The notes under the pieces were generated by a model. It searched no databases. It saw only the letters and a list, made by a program, of their open reading frames with translations, and was not told the DNA's origin. DNA of 6,236 nucleotides, from NCBI GenBank assembly GCA_027083715.1, contig JALWNR010000181.1, forward strand, positions 1 through 6,236, read 5' to 3'. Of the stretch, positions 1-5,674 are shown in pieces. Numbering within the stretch: the stretch's first letter is position 1; each line of letters opens with the position of its first letter. This DNA comes from Bacteroidales bacterium (GTDB lineage Bacteria; Bacteroidota; Bacteroidia; Bacteroidales; NBLH01). Both the position numbers and the translations under genes were made by a program.

Positions 1-363
1 AGTTAAACCAATTGCCGTACCATCAAATTTTAACTCACAAACATATATCGGCTGTTCACTTATTAATTTACGCACCCGTTGGTCAAAATCGCGTAATTCG
101 CCTTCGTTATAAGTGTTTGAAAGCGAAAGCATTCCGTATTTATGCCGTACCTGCTTAAATTCTTTATTAATATCACTGCCCACACGTTGTGTCGGCGAAT
201 TTGGATCAAAATATTCAGGATGTGCAGCTTCCAGCCCCTGTAACTCTTTCATCAGCATATCATAATCATAATCAGATAATTCGGGCTTTGCCTTTACGTA
301 GTAAAGATAGTTATGATGTGCCAGTTGCTCACGAAGTTGTTCTATTCTTTGTTTAATATCCAT
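1..363 (-). CDS. ligA: NAD-dependent DNA ligase LigA, N-terminal part (runs off the left edge)
   Basis: This enzyme seals nicks in duplex DNA during replication and repair, using NAD+ to adenylate an active-site lysine. The visible 121 codons cover domain Ia and the beginning of the adenylation domain. Family marks are the HHNYLYYV stretch (residues 16-23) and the SDYDYD acidic motif (30-35), both in the NAD+-binding Ia domain. They are followed by [17 protein letters not shown] (48-64), [10 protein letters not shown] (78-87) and CELKFDG (109-115), where K112 is the expected adenylated lysine. The family is usually about 660-700 residues, so over 80% lies outside the window. The start ATG sits where LigA proteins normally begin. 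There is no clear Shine-Dalgarno, only an A-rich leader, as is normal in Bacteroidota. The 150-bp gap behind trmD allows co-transcription, but I cannot show it. No damage is visible. Confidence 0.96.
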   Translation of the reverse strand, partial: MDIKQRIEQLREQLAHHNYLYYVKAKPELSDYDYDMLMKELQGLEAAHPEYFDPNSPTQRVGSDINKEFKQVRHKYGMLSLSNTYNEGELRDFDQRVRKLISEQPIYVCELKFDGTAIGLT

Positions 364-370
364 TATTTCG

Positions 371-400
371 TAATTGGTTATTAGATAATTGGTTTATTAG
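371..400 (-). repeat. Tandem direct repeat in the ligA leader
   Basis: Two near-identical copies of TAATTGGTTATTAG (plus-strand reading) stand at 371-384 and 386-400; the second has one extra T. They end 8 bases before the ligA start codon. The core GATAATTGGTT of the second copy also occurs ahead of trmD at 1216-1226. The copies are seen directly. A role in translation or transcription is not shown, and slippage in AT-rich leader DNA would explain them. Confidence 0.6.
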
Positions 401-513
401 CTAACAAATACAGGCTTTTTTTATAAACTGAATATTGCATGTTGAGCAATCTTGTCTGAACGCCCGTGGATTGCTTATTTAATATTTGAAATTTGTCAAT
501 GTATAAGTTATTT

Positions 514-1194
514 TTACAGTTTATCATATAAATCGGGTCTCAGCCTTTTTGTTCTTTCAAGCGATTGCTCCATCTGCCATTTTTCAATTTCTTTGGTGTT
601 TCCCGAAAGCAAGATTTCAGGTACTTTCCACCCCTTATAATCAGCCGGGCGGGTATAAACAGGAGGTGCCAACAGTCCATCCTGAAAAGAATCGCTTAGC
701 GCCGAGGTTTCATCGGATAAAACACCTGGGAGTAAACGCACCACACTATCCGTAATTACCGCAGCTGCTAATTCACCTCCGGTCATCACAAAATTACCGA
801 TTGAAACTTCACGTGTAATTAAGTGGTCGCGTATGCGCTGATCAATGCCTTTGTAATGTCCGCAAAGGATTAAAATATTGTCCATTGTTGAAAAATGATT
901 TGCCATTTTTTGATCAAATAATTCTCCGTCGGGTGAAGTATAAATGATTTCATCGTATTGGACTTGTTCTTTCAGGGCAGTAATAGCTCTGTCCACCGGC
1001 TCAATTTGTATTACCATTCCTGCACCTCCGCTAAAAGCATAATCATCCACATGGCGATGCTTGTTAGTAGCATAATCACGCAAATGGTGCAAATTAATTT
1101 CTACCAACTTTTTTTCTTTGGCTCTTTTAATTATGGAATAATTAAAAGGACTTTCCAACAAGTCAGGCAATACGGTAATTATATCAATGCGCAT
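514..1194 (-). CDS. trmD: tRNA (guanine-N1)-methyltransferase TrmD
   Basis: TrmD methylates N1 of G37 next to the anticodon, using S-adenosylmethionine; this modification prevents +1 frameshifting. The 226-residue protein is complete and begins [10 protein letters not shown] as the family does. The [15 protein letters not shown] segment (46-60) matches the conserved GGGAGMV region. The AdoMet-binding trefoil-knot loops are SPDG (87-90), [12 protein letters not shown] (109-120) and [15 protein letters not shown] (131-145). R153 and D168 (in [17 protein letters not shown]) align by motif with the catalytic Arg154 and Asp169 of E. coli Trm[13 protein letters not shown] (195-206) and the RTKRLRPDL tail also fit. 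E. coli TrmD has GRYEG where this has GHYKG; I believe the Lys is usual in Bacteroidota. At 226 residues it lacks the C-terminal extension of the longer enterobacterial proteins. ligA follows 150 bases downstream; no rpsP, rimM or rplS is next to it. Confidence 0.98.
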   Translation of the reverse strand: MRIDIITVLPDLLESPFNYSIIKRAKEKKLVEINLHHLRDYATNKHRHVDDYAFSGGAGMVIQIEPVDRAITALKEQVQYDEIIYTSPDGELFDQKMANHFSTMDNILILCGHYKGIDQRIRDHLITREVSIGNFVMTGGELAAAVITDSVVRLLPGVLSDETSALSDSFQDGLLAPPVYTRPADYKGWKVPEILLSGNTKEIEKWQMEQSLERTKRLRPDLYDKL

Positions 1195-1236
1195 ATTTAA
1201 TCTTATTTTAGTTCTGATAATTGGTTAAAGAAATGT

Positions 1237-1319
1237 TAAATTATCCAATAAAATAATCAATAATCAACACACAATTATCAATATTCAAATTATGATGAAG
1301 CCAATAAACAATATACTAA
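1237..1319. repeat. AT-rich degenerate CAAT/AATC repeat tract upstream of trmD
   Basis: This leader stretch is built of loosely repeated 7-8 base words such as AATAATCAATAATCAA, CAATTATCAATATTCAA and CCAATAAACAATATA on the plus strand. It has no convincing ORF. It resembles the shorter direct repeat before ligA and lies between the trmD start and the MITE-like element at 1320. It could hold the trmD promoter, but I found no clean TAnnTTTG box in it. This is a description of base composition and local repetition only. Confidence 0.35.
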
Positions 1320-1490
1320 TTAATTAGAGTTTGTCCATAAAGTCATTGAATTGAAAAAATATCTTTTTGCGCCTTTTTGCTTTTTTCGTTTTGCCTAATA
1401 CCTAAGCATTTGCTGCAACGAAAAAAACAAAAATTCATCAAAAATCTAATTTTTCAAAAATCAAGCACTTTATAGACACACTCTAATTAA
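1320..1490. mobile_element. MITE-like element with 24-bp terminal inverted repeats
   Basis: The left end (1320-1343) begins TTAATTAGAGTTTGTCC. The right end (1467-1490), read on the other strand, begins TTAATTAGAGTGTGTCT. The two 24-base ends match except at two positions and both finish in ATAAAGT. The interior is about 120 bp, has no coding capacity and is rich in T and A runs. Weaker similarity between the arms continues inward for some 20 bases. AATT is found on both sides of the AGAG...CTCT core (1322-1325 and 1485-1488), but since AATT is a palindrome it may be a target duplication or part of the repeat. The size and lack of an ORF fit a non-autonomous element mobilised by a transposase elsewhere; the transposase family cannot be named from this window. 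Confidence 0.72.
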
Positions 1491-1495
1491 AACCC

Positions 1496-1785
1496 AATGT
1501 TGTTTAGTTTACATATAGATGTATTTATCTTTAACCCAAAAAATAATAAATGCAGCCATTATTATTTCAGGTTTTTATTATATTTCCCTATGCAAAACAT
1601 AGAACTAATAATTTTCTCTGACTTAAAAGCCGGAGAAAAATGTTAAATCATATGATCGGTGCAAGAGGACTGTTAATTAAAGAATGAATGATATATGCAC
1701 CGAAAATCGTGTGATTTAATCAAAGTAATTATCATAAAATGATGATCATTATATGGTTAATTAAAATATTTAACTAAACAACATT
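1496..1785. repeat. Structured non-coding stretch bounded by a perfect 14-bp inverted repeat
   Basis: AATGTTGTTTAGTT at 1496-1509 is answered by its exact reverse complement at 1772-1785. Just outside lie AATTAAAACCC (1485-1495) and AATTAAAGCCC (1787-1797), an 10-of-11 direct repeat that looks like a target duplication. Between the ends there is no ORF. Three local stem-loops are visible: 1541-1567 (AAATAATAAATG against CATTATTATTT), 1612-1639 (TTTTCTC against GAGAAAA) and the larger hairpin at 1643-1719. Together these suggest a second small mobile element, but the arms are short and AT-rich, so chance pairing cannot be excluded for the ends taken alone. The left flank overlaps the end of the 1320-1490 element. 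Confidence 0.45.
1643..1719. other. Long imperfect hairpin with CGGTGCA/TGCACCG stem
   Basis: TTAAATCA (1643-1650) pairs with TGATTTAA (1712-1719), and CGGTGCA (1657-1663) pairs with TGCACCG (1696-1702), with TGAT against ATCGTG in between. The loop is about 32 bases and contains AAGAGGACTG. The GC-containing inner stem stands out in very AT-rich surroundings. It may be the core of the 1496-1785 element, a structured small RNA or a protein-binding site. No T-run follows it on either strand, so it is not a typical intrinsic terminator. Confidence 0.45.
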
Positions 1786-1818
1786 GAATTAAAGCCCGAA
1801 AATAATAAATTTTGGCAC

Positions 1819-1855
1819 AAAAAAAGAGCAAACCTAAAAAAAGGAATACTCTTTT
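1819..1855 (-). terminator. Rho-independent terminator of the envelope operon
   Basis: On the minus strand AAAAGAG (1855-1849) pairs with CTCTTTT (1828-1822). An inner CCT/AGG pairing lies at 1844-1842 and 1835-1833, and the outer stem runs straight into seven Ts (1825-1819). It is 53 bases past the stop of the beta-barrel gene, in the right orientation to end that transcript. Confidence 0.82.
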
Positions 1856-1907
1856 ATCAATTTTTTCATCAGCTAACTAAAAATTGCCTAATGAATAAAT
1901 TATCTTA

Positions 1908-2561
1908 TTAAAACGGTTCAAAGGTAAGACCTACATTAAGAGAAAAATAATTTGACATATCCATTTTATCATCATTGTAAAATAAGATATTATATTTGGC
2001 ACTTAAATTCAAGCCCCAGTCTGATGTACCAAAAGGCATATAAACTTCTGCTTCTGGTGTAATTCCATATTTCCAGAGATGATCAGTAACATAAAGATTT
2101 CCGATTTGCACTTCTCGTTCCGTATAATATCCTCCGGTACTTAAACCTACACGTGGTTGAATTTGTCCATCATGAGTAAAATAATAATGAGCATTTACCA
2201 CCAAAGGCATTACAAAAAAGTAATCCCATCTTTGTCCGGTTATTGCACCACCATCAAATTCATAAGTTGCTCTAGGATGATCTTGATAAAAAATATTCCA
2301 ACCAATTCCACCACCAATACTAATGTTGTCGTTAATAAAACCTCGACCATCCATATAAAAGCCTCTGAAACTTGCATCTGAAATAAAATCTTTTAATTCT
2401 CCGATACCAAACCCCATACTGTAATCAAAAGTCCAAACCATTTTCGGATGATTATACGAGCCGTAAGTAGCTTTTTTTGCATTAACTACATAATCATCTT
2501 GTGCGTTTAAATTTATCGAAAACGCAAAACCTATTATTAATATAAAAATTATTTTCTTCAT
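1908..2561 (-). CDS. Small outer-membrane beta-barrel protein
   Basis: This 217-residue protein has a clear signal peptide (MKKIIFILIIGFAFSINLNAQ, cleavage likely after Gln21). The mature part consists of alternating polar and hydrophobic strands rich in Gly, Tyr and Phe, and it ends in FEPF. A C-terminal Phe is the usual recognition signal for barrel assembly by the Bam machinery. Runs such as ISIGGGIGWNIFYQ (about 81-94), QPRVGLSTGGYYTEREV (about 134-150) and DWGLNLSAKYNILFY (about 180-194) look like transmembrane beta-strands. The size suits an 8-stranded barrel of the general 'outer membrane beta-barrel protein' group. It probably sits in the outer membrane; no ligand or enzymatic role can be read from the sequence. 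It is the last gene of a probable three-gene operon, 43 bases behind the DUF4136 lipoprotein and followed by a terminator. The start is set by the signal peptide; there is no Shine-Dalgarno. Confidence 0.86.
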   Translation of the reverse strand: MKKIIFILIIGFAFSINLNAQDDYVVNAKKATYGSYNHPKMVWTFDYSMGFGIGELKDFISDASFRGFYMDGRGFINDNISIGGGIGWNIFYQDHPRATYEFDGGAITGQRWDYFFVMPLVVNAHYYFTHDGQIQPRVGLSTGGYYTEREVQIGNLYVTDHLWKYGITPEAEVYMPFGTSDWGLNLSAKYNILFYNDDKMDMSNYFSLNVGLTFEPF

Positions 2562-2604
2562 TTGTTTATTTTTTTATTCGATATTTATAGTAATATCCTG
2601 ATGA

Positions 2605-3303
2605 TTAATTAAATCCAAGATAAGGAGATTGTTCAAACGCCTCGTCCAATCCTCTTTGAATACGTTCTTGACTATATGATTTATCCGCTGTTAAAGAACC
2701 TTGAATACCGGCTTCCCAGATAAAACGAATTTCAGGATCATTATCAGTAATTGTTTTTGCATCTGCCATTTCTATAAGTAATAATCCTTCATATGAAGTA
2801 TAATAAGTATAACTTGGATAATAGGGATACCATGGATAATAATAATTAACATCTGCAGCGGATTTTTTATAAGGACCCCAATACGGTGGCCAATATCCGG
2901 GATATCCCCACCACCAACCAGGATAATAGTAATAATAACTGGTATATTCTATTGCAAACACTGTCATGTTAATCGCAAAATCAGCATTAGCAAGATCACT
3001 TGCTTCGGTATATCCTAATGCATCAAACTTTGCCTTTACCATAGCTTTAATTTTATCAGAAGATCCATCGGCAGCATAAAACTCATTAACCTGTGCATCC
3101 GTGAGCCAGTCATTATATACCAAACCTACTGAATCTCTAATAACATATGTTTTGAAATTACTAAAATCAGCAAGAGTATCATACACAGTAATTGTAGCAT
3201 CTAGTTCATCTGTATAAACAGAATCATAAGGATAGCATGCAGATAGCAATGATATTCCCAATGCTATCAAAAATAAATTTAAATGTTTCATTTTCAATTT
3301 CAT
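2605..3303 (-). CDS. DUF4136 lipoprotein with Tyr/Trp-rich tract
   Basis: The 232-residue protein begins with a lipoprotein signal (hydrophobic 9-20, lipobox LSAC, lipidated Cys23). It should therefore be anchored in the cell envelope, probably the outer membrane. Family DUF4136 is recognised by DFSNFKTYVI (47-56) and by the C-terminal GLLLIEMADAKT (173-184), IRFIWEAGIQGSL (192-204), ERIQRGLDEAF (213-223) and QSPYLGF. The family's function is unknown. The unusual part is residues 120-171, a segment made largely of Tyr, Trp, Pro and Gly (for example SYYYYYPGWWWGYPGYW). It sits where DUF4136 proteins have a variable loop and may be surface-exposed or amyloid-like; that is inference. A second Met at residue 5 is an equally possible start (3291). 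It lies 35 bases behind the DUF4251 gene and 43 before the beta-barrel gene. Confidence 0.9.
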   Translation of the reverse strand: MKLKMKHLNLFLIALGISLLSACYPYDSVYTDELDATITVYDTLADFSNFKTYVIRDSVGLVYNDWLTDAQVNEFYAADGSSDKIKAMVKAKFDALGYTEASDLANADFAINMTVFAIEYTSYYYYYPGWWWGYPGYWPPYWGPYKKSAADVNYYYPWYPYYPSYTYYTSYEGLLLIEMADAKTITDNDPEIRFIWEAGIQGSLTADKSYSQERIQRGLDEAFEQSPYLGFN

Positions 3304-3338
3304 AAATTTAATTTAAAGATCGATAATATAAAATAGTT

Positions 3339-3917
3339 TTAATAACTAGTTCCTTCAAAAATACGAACATCATCAAGATGTTCTAAGGGTCCGTACATAG
3401 TAAAAGCCTTACCACTGAATAAACCAGATACATCAACTACGGCATTATTTCCTCCATAAACACTAATATTAATCATAGCGGTACCCAATGTACCTTTTAA
3501 AGTAATTTTTGCATAAATTTTATCGCCCTTATCCGTTATTTCATATTGGGTAAGCTGTCCTTTCAGGGTTACACCACCTAAGCCATTGGGTCCTAAATTT
3601 GGAGAGCTGATAGGTGCAATTTGCAAAACACCTTCTCCTTTATAAACTTTAAAAAAGTTCAGTGTTTGAGTAACCGAAAAATTCATTCCACTTTTAAAAG
3701 TAATACGGTCAGCTGCAACAACAAAGGAAGTGTCCTTTATTTGTTGTTTCGCAAATTCAAAAAGTGCAGCTCGCTCTTTTTTTTGCTGTTCTTTTTTGGC
3801 TTTTTTAGCTTCTTTTCGTTCTTTTTTAGTTTGCTTTCTTTCTTGAGCAGTGATTTGAACACTAGTAGATAAAACAAACACCATTAAAAGTGAAAATATA
3901 AAAATACGTGTTTTCAT
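3339..3917 (-). CDS. Probable DUF4251 exported protein
   Basis: This 192-residue protein carries a signal peptide (residues 1 to about 25, MKTRIFIFSL... with cleavage near ITAQ). A highly charged Lys/Glu helix follows (26-50, repeats of KKERKEAKK type) and then a beta-rich globular domain. The layout after the helix resembles DUF4251 proteins, which are common in Bacteroidota and of unknown function: a helix FEFAKQQI, then ITFKSG.NFSV (72-82), a loop with SSPNLGPNGLGG (104-115), TLKGQLTQYEITDKGDKIYAKITLKG (117-142) and a C-terminal strand ending FSGKAFTMYGPLE. The family name rests on pattern recognition, so it is less sure than the neighbours. It is the first gene of the probable envelope operon, with a promoter-like box 36-43 bases upstream. 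The Lys-rich helix may contact nucleic acid, phosphate or lipid head groups, but nothing proves it. Confidence 0.75.
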   Translation of the reverse strand: MKTRIFIFSLLMVFVLSTSVQITAQERKQTKKERKEAKKAKKEQQKKERAALFEFAKQQIKDTSFVVAADRITFKSGMNFSVTQTLNFFKVYKGEGVLQIAPISSPNLGPNGLGGVTLKGQLTQYEITDKGDKIYAKITLKGTLGTAMINISVYGGNNAVVDVSGLFSGKAFTMYGPLEHLDDVRIFEGTSY

Positions 3918-3952
3918 ATTTATTTAGTTTTAAATTTGCTTTATTTGTTTAT

Positions 3953-3960
3953 CAAAAATA
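3953..3960 (-). promoter_or_regulatory. Possible Bacteroidota -7 box for the envelope operon
   Basis: TATTTTTG on the minus strand fits the Bacteroidota sigma-ABfr -7 consensus TAnnTTTG. It would give a leader of roughly 30 bases ahead of the DUF4251 gene. A good -33 TTTG at the usual spacing is lacking, and the surroundings are AT-rich, so this is only a candidate. It lies in the 151-bp gap after dapB, which supports independent transcription of the trio. Confidence 0.4.
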
Positions 3961-4068
3961 CAAATATTTTTAACATAAAAAGCTAATATTTAACTATTTT
4001 TAACAATTGCATCATAAAAAAAAGACATAAGTATCTGATTTAAACGGTAATGCATATAGCACGGTATC

Positions 4069-4785
4069 CTACAACATGAGTAAATCATCCATACCAAACA
4101 TTCCGTTTTTTCCTATAATAAATTCGGCAGCCATTAAAGCACCCTGTGCCAAGCCTTTTCTGTTTTTAGATTCATGAGAAATCACGATATTCTCAACAGC
4201 AGAACTGTATGTAACCGTATGGATACCGGGAATTTCACCTTCACGATGCGACTTAATGGCAATCTGTTCCTGATTTATTTCCTCATCTTTAACCCACTCC
4301 TTTTTTCTGTTTATTTCTGAAATAATATCCTCTGCAATGGTAATAGCCGTACCGCTAGGTGCATCTAATTTATGAATATGATGCACTTCTTCAATTTGTA
4401 CATTAAAATTTTCAAACTTGTTCATTATTTTAGCCAAATAACTGTTGAGTTTAAAAAAAATATTTACACCTAAACTATAGTTTGAAGCATAAAAAAATGC
4501 CTGATTTTCATTTTTACATCTATCTTTAACTTCATCAAATTTATCCAACCAACCGGTTGTTCCTGAAACTACAGGAATGTGCGCATCAAAGCACAAATTG
4601 ATATTTGCAAAAGCAGATTCCGGACAGGTAAACTCTATAGCAACATCTGCTTTTTTTAAATTATCCACAGTTAGTTCATGTAAATTGGTATCATTAATTT
4701 TTAAGACAATTTCATGTTTTTTTTCAATTGCTAATTTTTCAATGGTTTTCCCCATTTTTCCATATCCAATGATTGCTATTTTCAT
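4069..4785 (-). CDS. dapB: 4-hydroxy-tetrahydrodipicolinate reductase DapB
   Basis: DapB reduces 4-hydroxy-tetrahydrodipicolinate with NAD(P)H in the diaminopimelate/lysine pathway, supplying meso-DAP for peptidoglycan and lysine for protein. The 238-residue chain is intact. It has an N-terminal Rossmann fold with GYGKMG (7-12), EFTCPES (51-57) and the hinge PVVSGTTGW (71-79). The substrate domain carries SNYSLGVN (101-108) and EVHHIHKLDAPSGTA (133-147). H135 and K139 match the catalytic His159 and Lys163 of E. coli DapB. SHREGEIPGIHTV (179-191) and the C-terminal GMDDLL complete the family pattern. It is shorter than the 273-residue E. coli enzyme, as I would expect in this phylum. The start codon is at the usual family position, without Shine-Dalgarno. 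Its 5' neighbour is the decayed group II intron, whose 3' end is 142 bases upstream. No clear terminator follows the TAG stop. Confidence 0.98.
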   Translation of the reverse strand: MKIAIIGYGKMGKTIEKLAIEKKHEIVLKINDTNLHELTVDNLKKADVAIEFTCPESAFANINLCFDAHIPVVSGTTGWLDKFDEVKDRCKNENQAFFYASNYSLGVNIFFKLNSYLAKIMNKFENFNVQIEEVHHIHKLDAPSGTAITIAEDIISEINRKKEWVKDEEINQEQIAIKSHREGEIPGIHTVTYSSAVENIVISHESKNRKGLAQGALMAAEFIIGKNGMFGMDDLLML

Positions 4786-4891
4786 GCGTATATATATTTA
4801 AGTTACTAAAATAGTATATTAAAAAATTTATAATTAACCCTTAAATCCTTCTTCTCAATAAAATCGGGACAGGTTTTATGAATACAATTTT

Positions 4892-4917
4892 CTCAAAAAT
4901 AACCCTATTTTTTTGAG
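4892..4917 (-). promoter_or_regulatory. Inverted repeat with a possible -7 box in the dapB leader
   Basis: CTCAAAAATA (4892-4901) faces TATTTTTTTGAG (4906-4917), an inverted repeat with two unpaired Ts. Read on the minus strand, 4901-4894 is TATTTTTG, matching TAnnTTTG, and would give dapB a leader of about 100 bases. No clear -33 box is present. The repeat begins just 11 bases beyond the intron 3' end, so it is 3' exon DNA. It may be a promoter, an operator or just AT-rich symmetry. Confidence 0.33.
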
Positions 4918-4927
4918 TTAGAAATAA

Positions 4928-4994
4928 ATCGAATAGGTAGAGGGATTAGTCCCTCGCCCTCTTACACCACCACGCATGCTCTCGCACGTGGCGG
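4928..4994 (-). ncRNA. Group II intron domains V and VI
   Basis: Domain V is the hairpin at 4994-4967 (minus strand). CCGCCAC pairs with GTGGTGG and GTGC with GCAT, closed by a GAGA tetraloop, with a two-base GC bulge on the 3' side. The third pair is a G-U wobble, which points to a CGC version of the catalytic AGC triad. At 28 bases it is shorter than the usual 30-34. The linker GTGTAAGAGG and domain VI follow; the visible VI stem is GAGGGA with TCCCTC (plus strand 4940-4945 and 4950-4955), ending CTACCTATTCGAT. This order, spacing and end are typical of bacterial group II introns. The RT stop codon is only six bases before domain V. Confidence 0.8.
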
Positions 4995-5439
4995 TTTCAG
5001 TTAATAGTTTAACTTTTCATAATTTAATGTCAAATTAAACAAGTTTTGTTCAATAAACCAAGAGTTTCCCATTGCTTGATGAATTTGTGGTGCTGCTGAC
5101 TTTCGCCACCACCTTACACCTGATAAAGCAATAATCCACGATTGATAGCTTACAACTCCTTGCTTCTTTAAAAAGCGGACTAATCCTATCTCCCTTTTGG
5201 TTTGCTTTATCCGAAAACATCTAAATTTCCTACGTATCCAAAATGATTTGCTTAAAACTCACGCCCCTATTCCGCTTTGTAATCTTCCGAATAGTGTTTT
5301 TAAAGCGTTTTACATTGTCTTTTGCAATGATTAAATTACCATCTTTTAAAATGGTATGTCCTAACAATACCGTTTTATCTACTTCACAAACTATACTCTT
5401 GTGTTCATTTACTTTGAGTTTTAGTTTATTTGTTATAAA

Positions 5440-5674
5440 TGCGAATTAAGGGTTGAAAATAATTTTAAATTGTGATGCATGTATCTTTCTTTCTTTCTTT
5501 AATCAGCTTTATTACTTGTATCGCTAATACTTTAACGATTACCAAACCCCGCATTTCGCTTCGCTTCATACGGGGCTAAAATATATCGTCCTTTCAGGAC
5601 TAAGCCACAACAGTATTGCATACAGTACATTACAACCTTTTTCTTTAAAAACATAACTTAACCCTTAATTCGCA
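5440..5674. mobile_element. MITE (235 bp) inserted in the RT pseudogene
   Basis: The ends TGCGAATTAAGGGTT (5440-5454) and AACCCTTAATTCGCA (5660-5674) are perfect 15-bp inverted repeats. They are flanked by a perfect 7-bp direct repeat, TTATAAA, at 5433-5439 and 5675-5681. Joining the flanks with a single TTATAAA restores the RT frame as SAFITNKLKLKVNE, which confirms the boundaries independently. The interior has no ORF of note. It carries REP-like hairpins (5547-5600) and a short TTTC run (5484-5500). Its size, perfect ends and lack of a transposase gene define a non-autonomous miniature element. The family of the helper transposase is not recognisable from these ends alone. Perfect ends and duplication suggest an insertion younger than, or comparable in age to, the intron's decay. 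Confidence 0.92.
5547..5600 (-). repeat. REP-like double hairpin inside the MITE
   Basis: On the minus strand GTCCT-GAA-AGGAC (5600-5588) is followed, after an AT spacer, by the stem CCCCGTAT/ATGCGGGG (5575-5568 with 5554-5547). Its loop contains the doubled word GAAGC-GAAGC. On the minus strand the second stem has a G-U wobble where the plus strand has a C-A mismatch, so the minus-strand RNA folds better. Small hairpin pairs of this look, CCTGAAAGG plus a CCCCG stem, recur in Bacteroidota genomes as far as I recall; that recollection is not checked here. Confidence 0.6.

Noticed and set aside
844..858. GHYKG in place of GHYEG in TrmD as a damaged active site
   Set aside because: The catalytic Arg153 and Asp168 positions and all knot motifs are intact, and the Lys appears to be normal for Bacteroidota TrmD.
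452..1200. Plus-strand ORFs of 62, 68 and 80 codons across trmD
   Set aside because: All overlap the intact, strongly recognised trmD on the other strand and show no independent motif.
1195..1810. CRISPR array or tRNA in the long gene-free stretch
   Set aside because: The repeats are inverted pairs or short degenerate words without regular spacers, and no cloverleaf could be drawn.
3621..3872. 83-codon plus-strand ORF rich in Phe, Leu and Ser
   Set aside because: The composition is the shadow of the Lys/Glu-rich helix of the DUF4251-type gene read on the opposite strand.
4024..4060. Terminator after dapB
   Set aside because: There is an eight-T run on the minus strand near 4017-4024, but no stable stem precedes it.
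4837..4845. AACCCTTAA in the dapB leader as a stray copy of the MITE end
   Set aside because: Only nine bases match the 15-bp end, the next bases diverge, and there is no partner repeat; chance is sufficient in AT-rich DNA.
5243..5449. 68-codon plus-strand ORF
   Set aside because: It is antisense to the RT remnant, whose minus-strand translation (LLGHTILKDG, TKRNRG) is clearly the homologous one.
5484..5500. TTTC tetranucleotide run as a phase-variation tract
   Set aside because: Only about four units, located in a non-coding MITE with no gene or promoter whose frame or spacing it would change.
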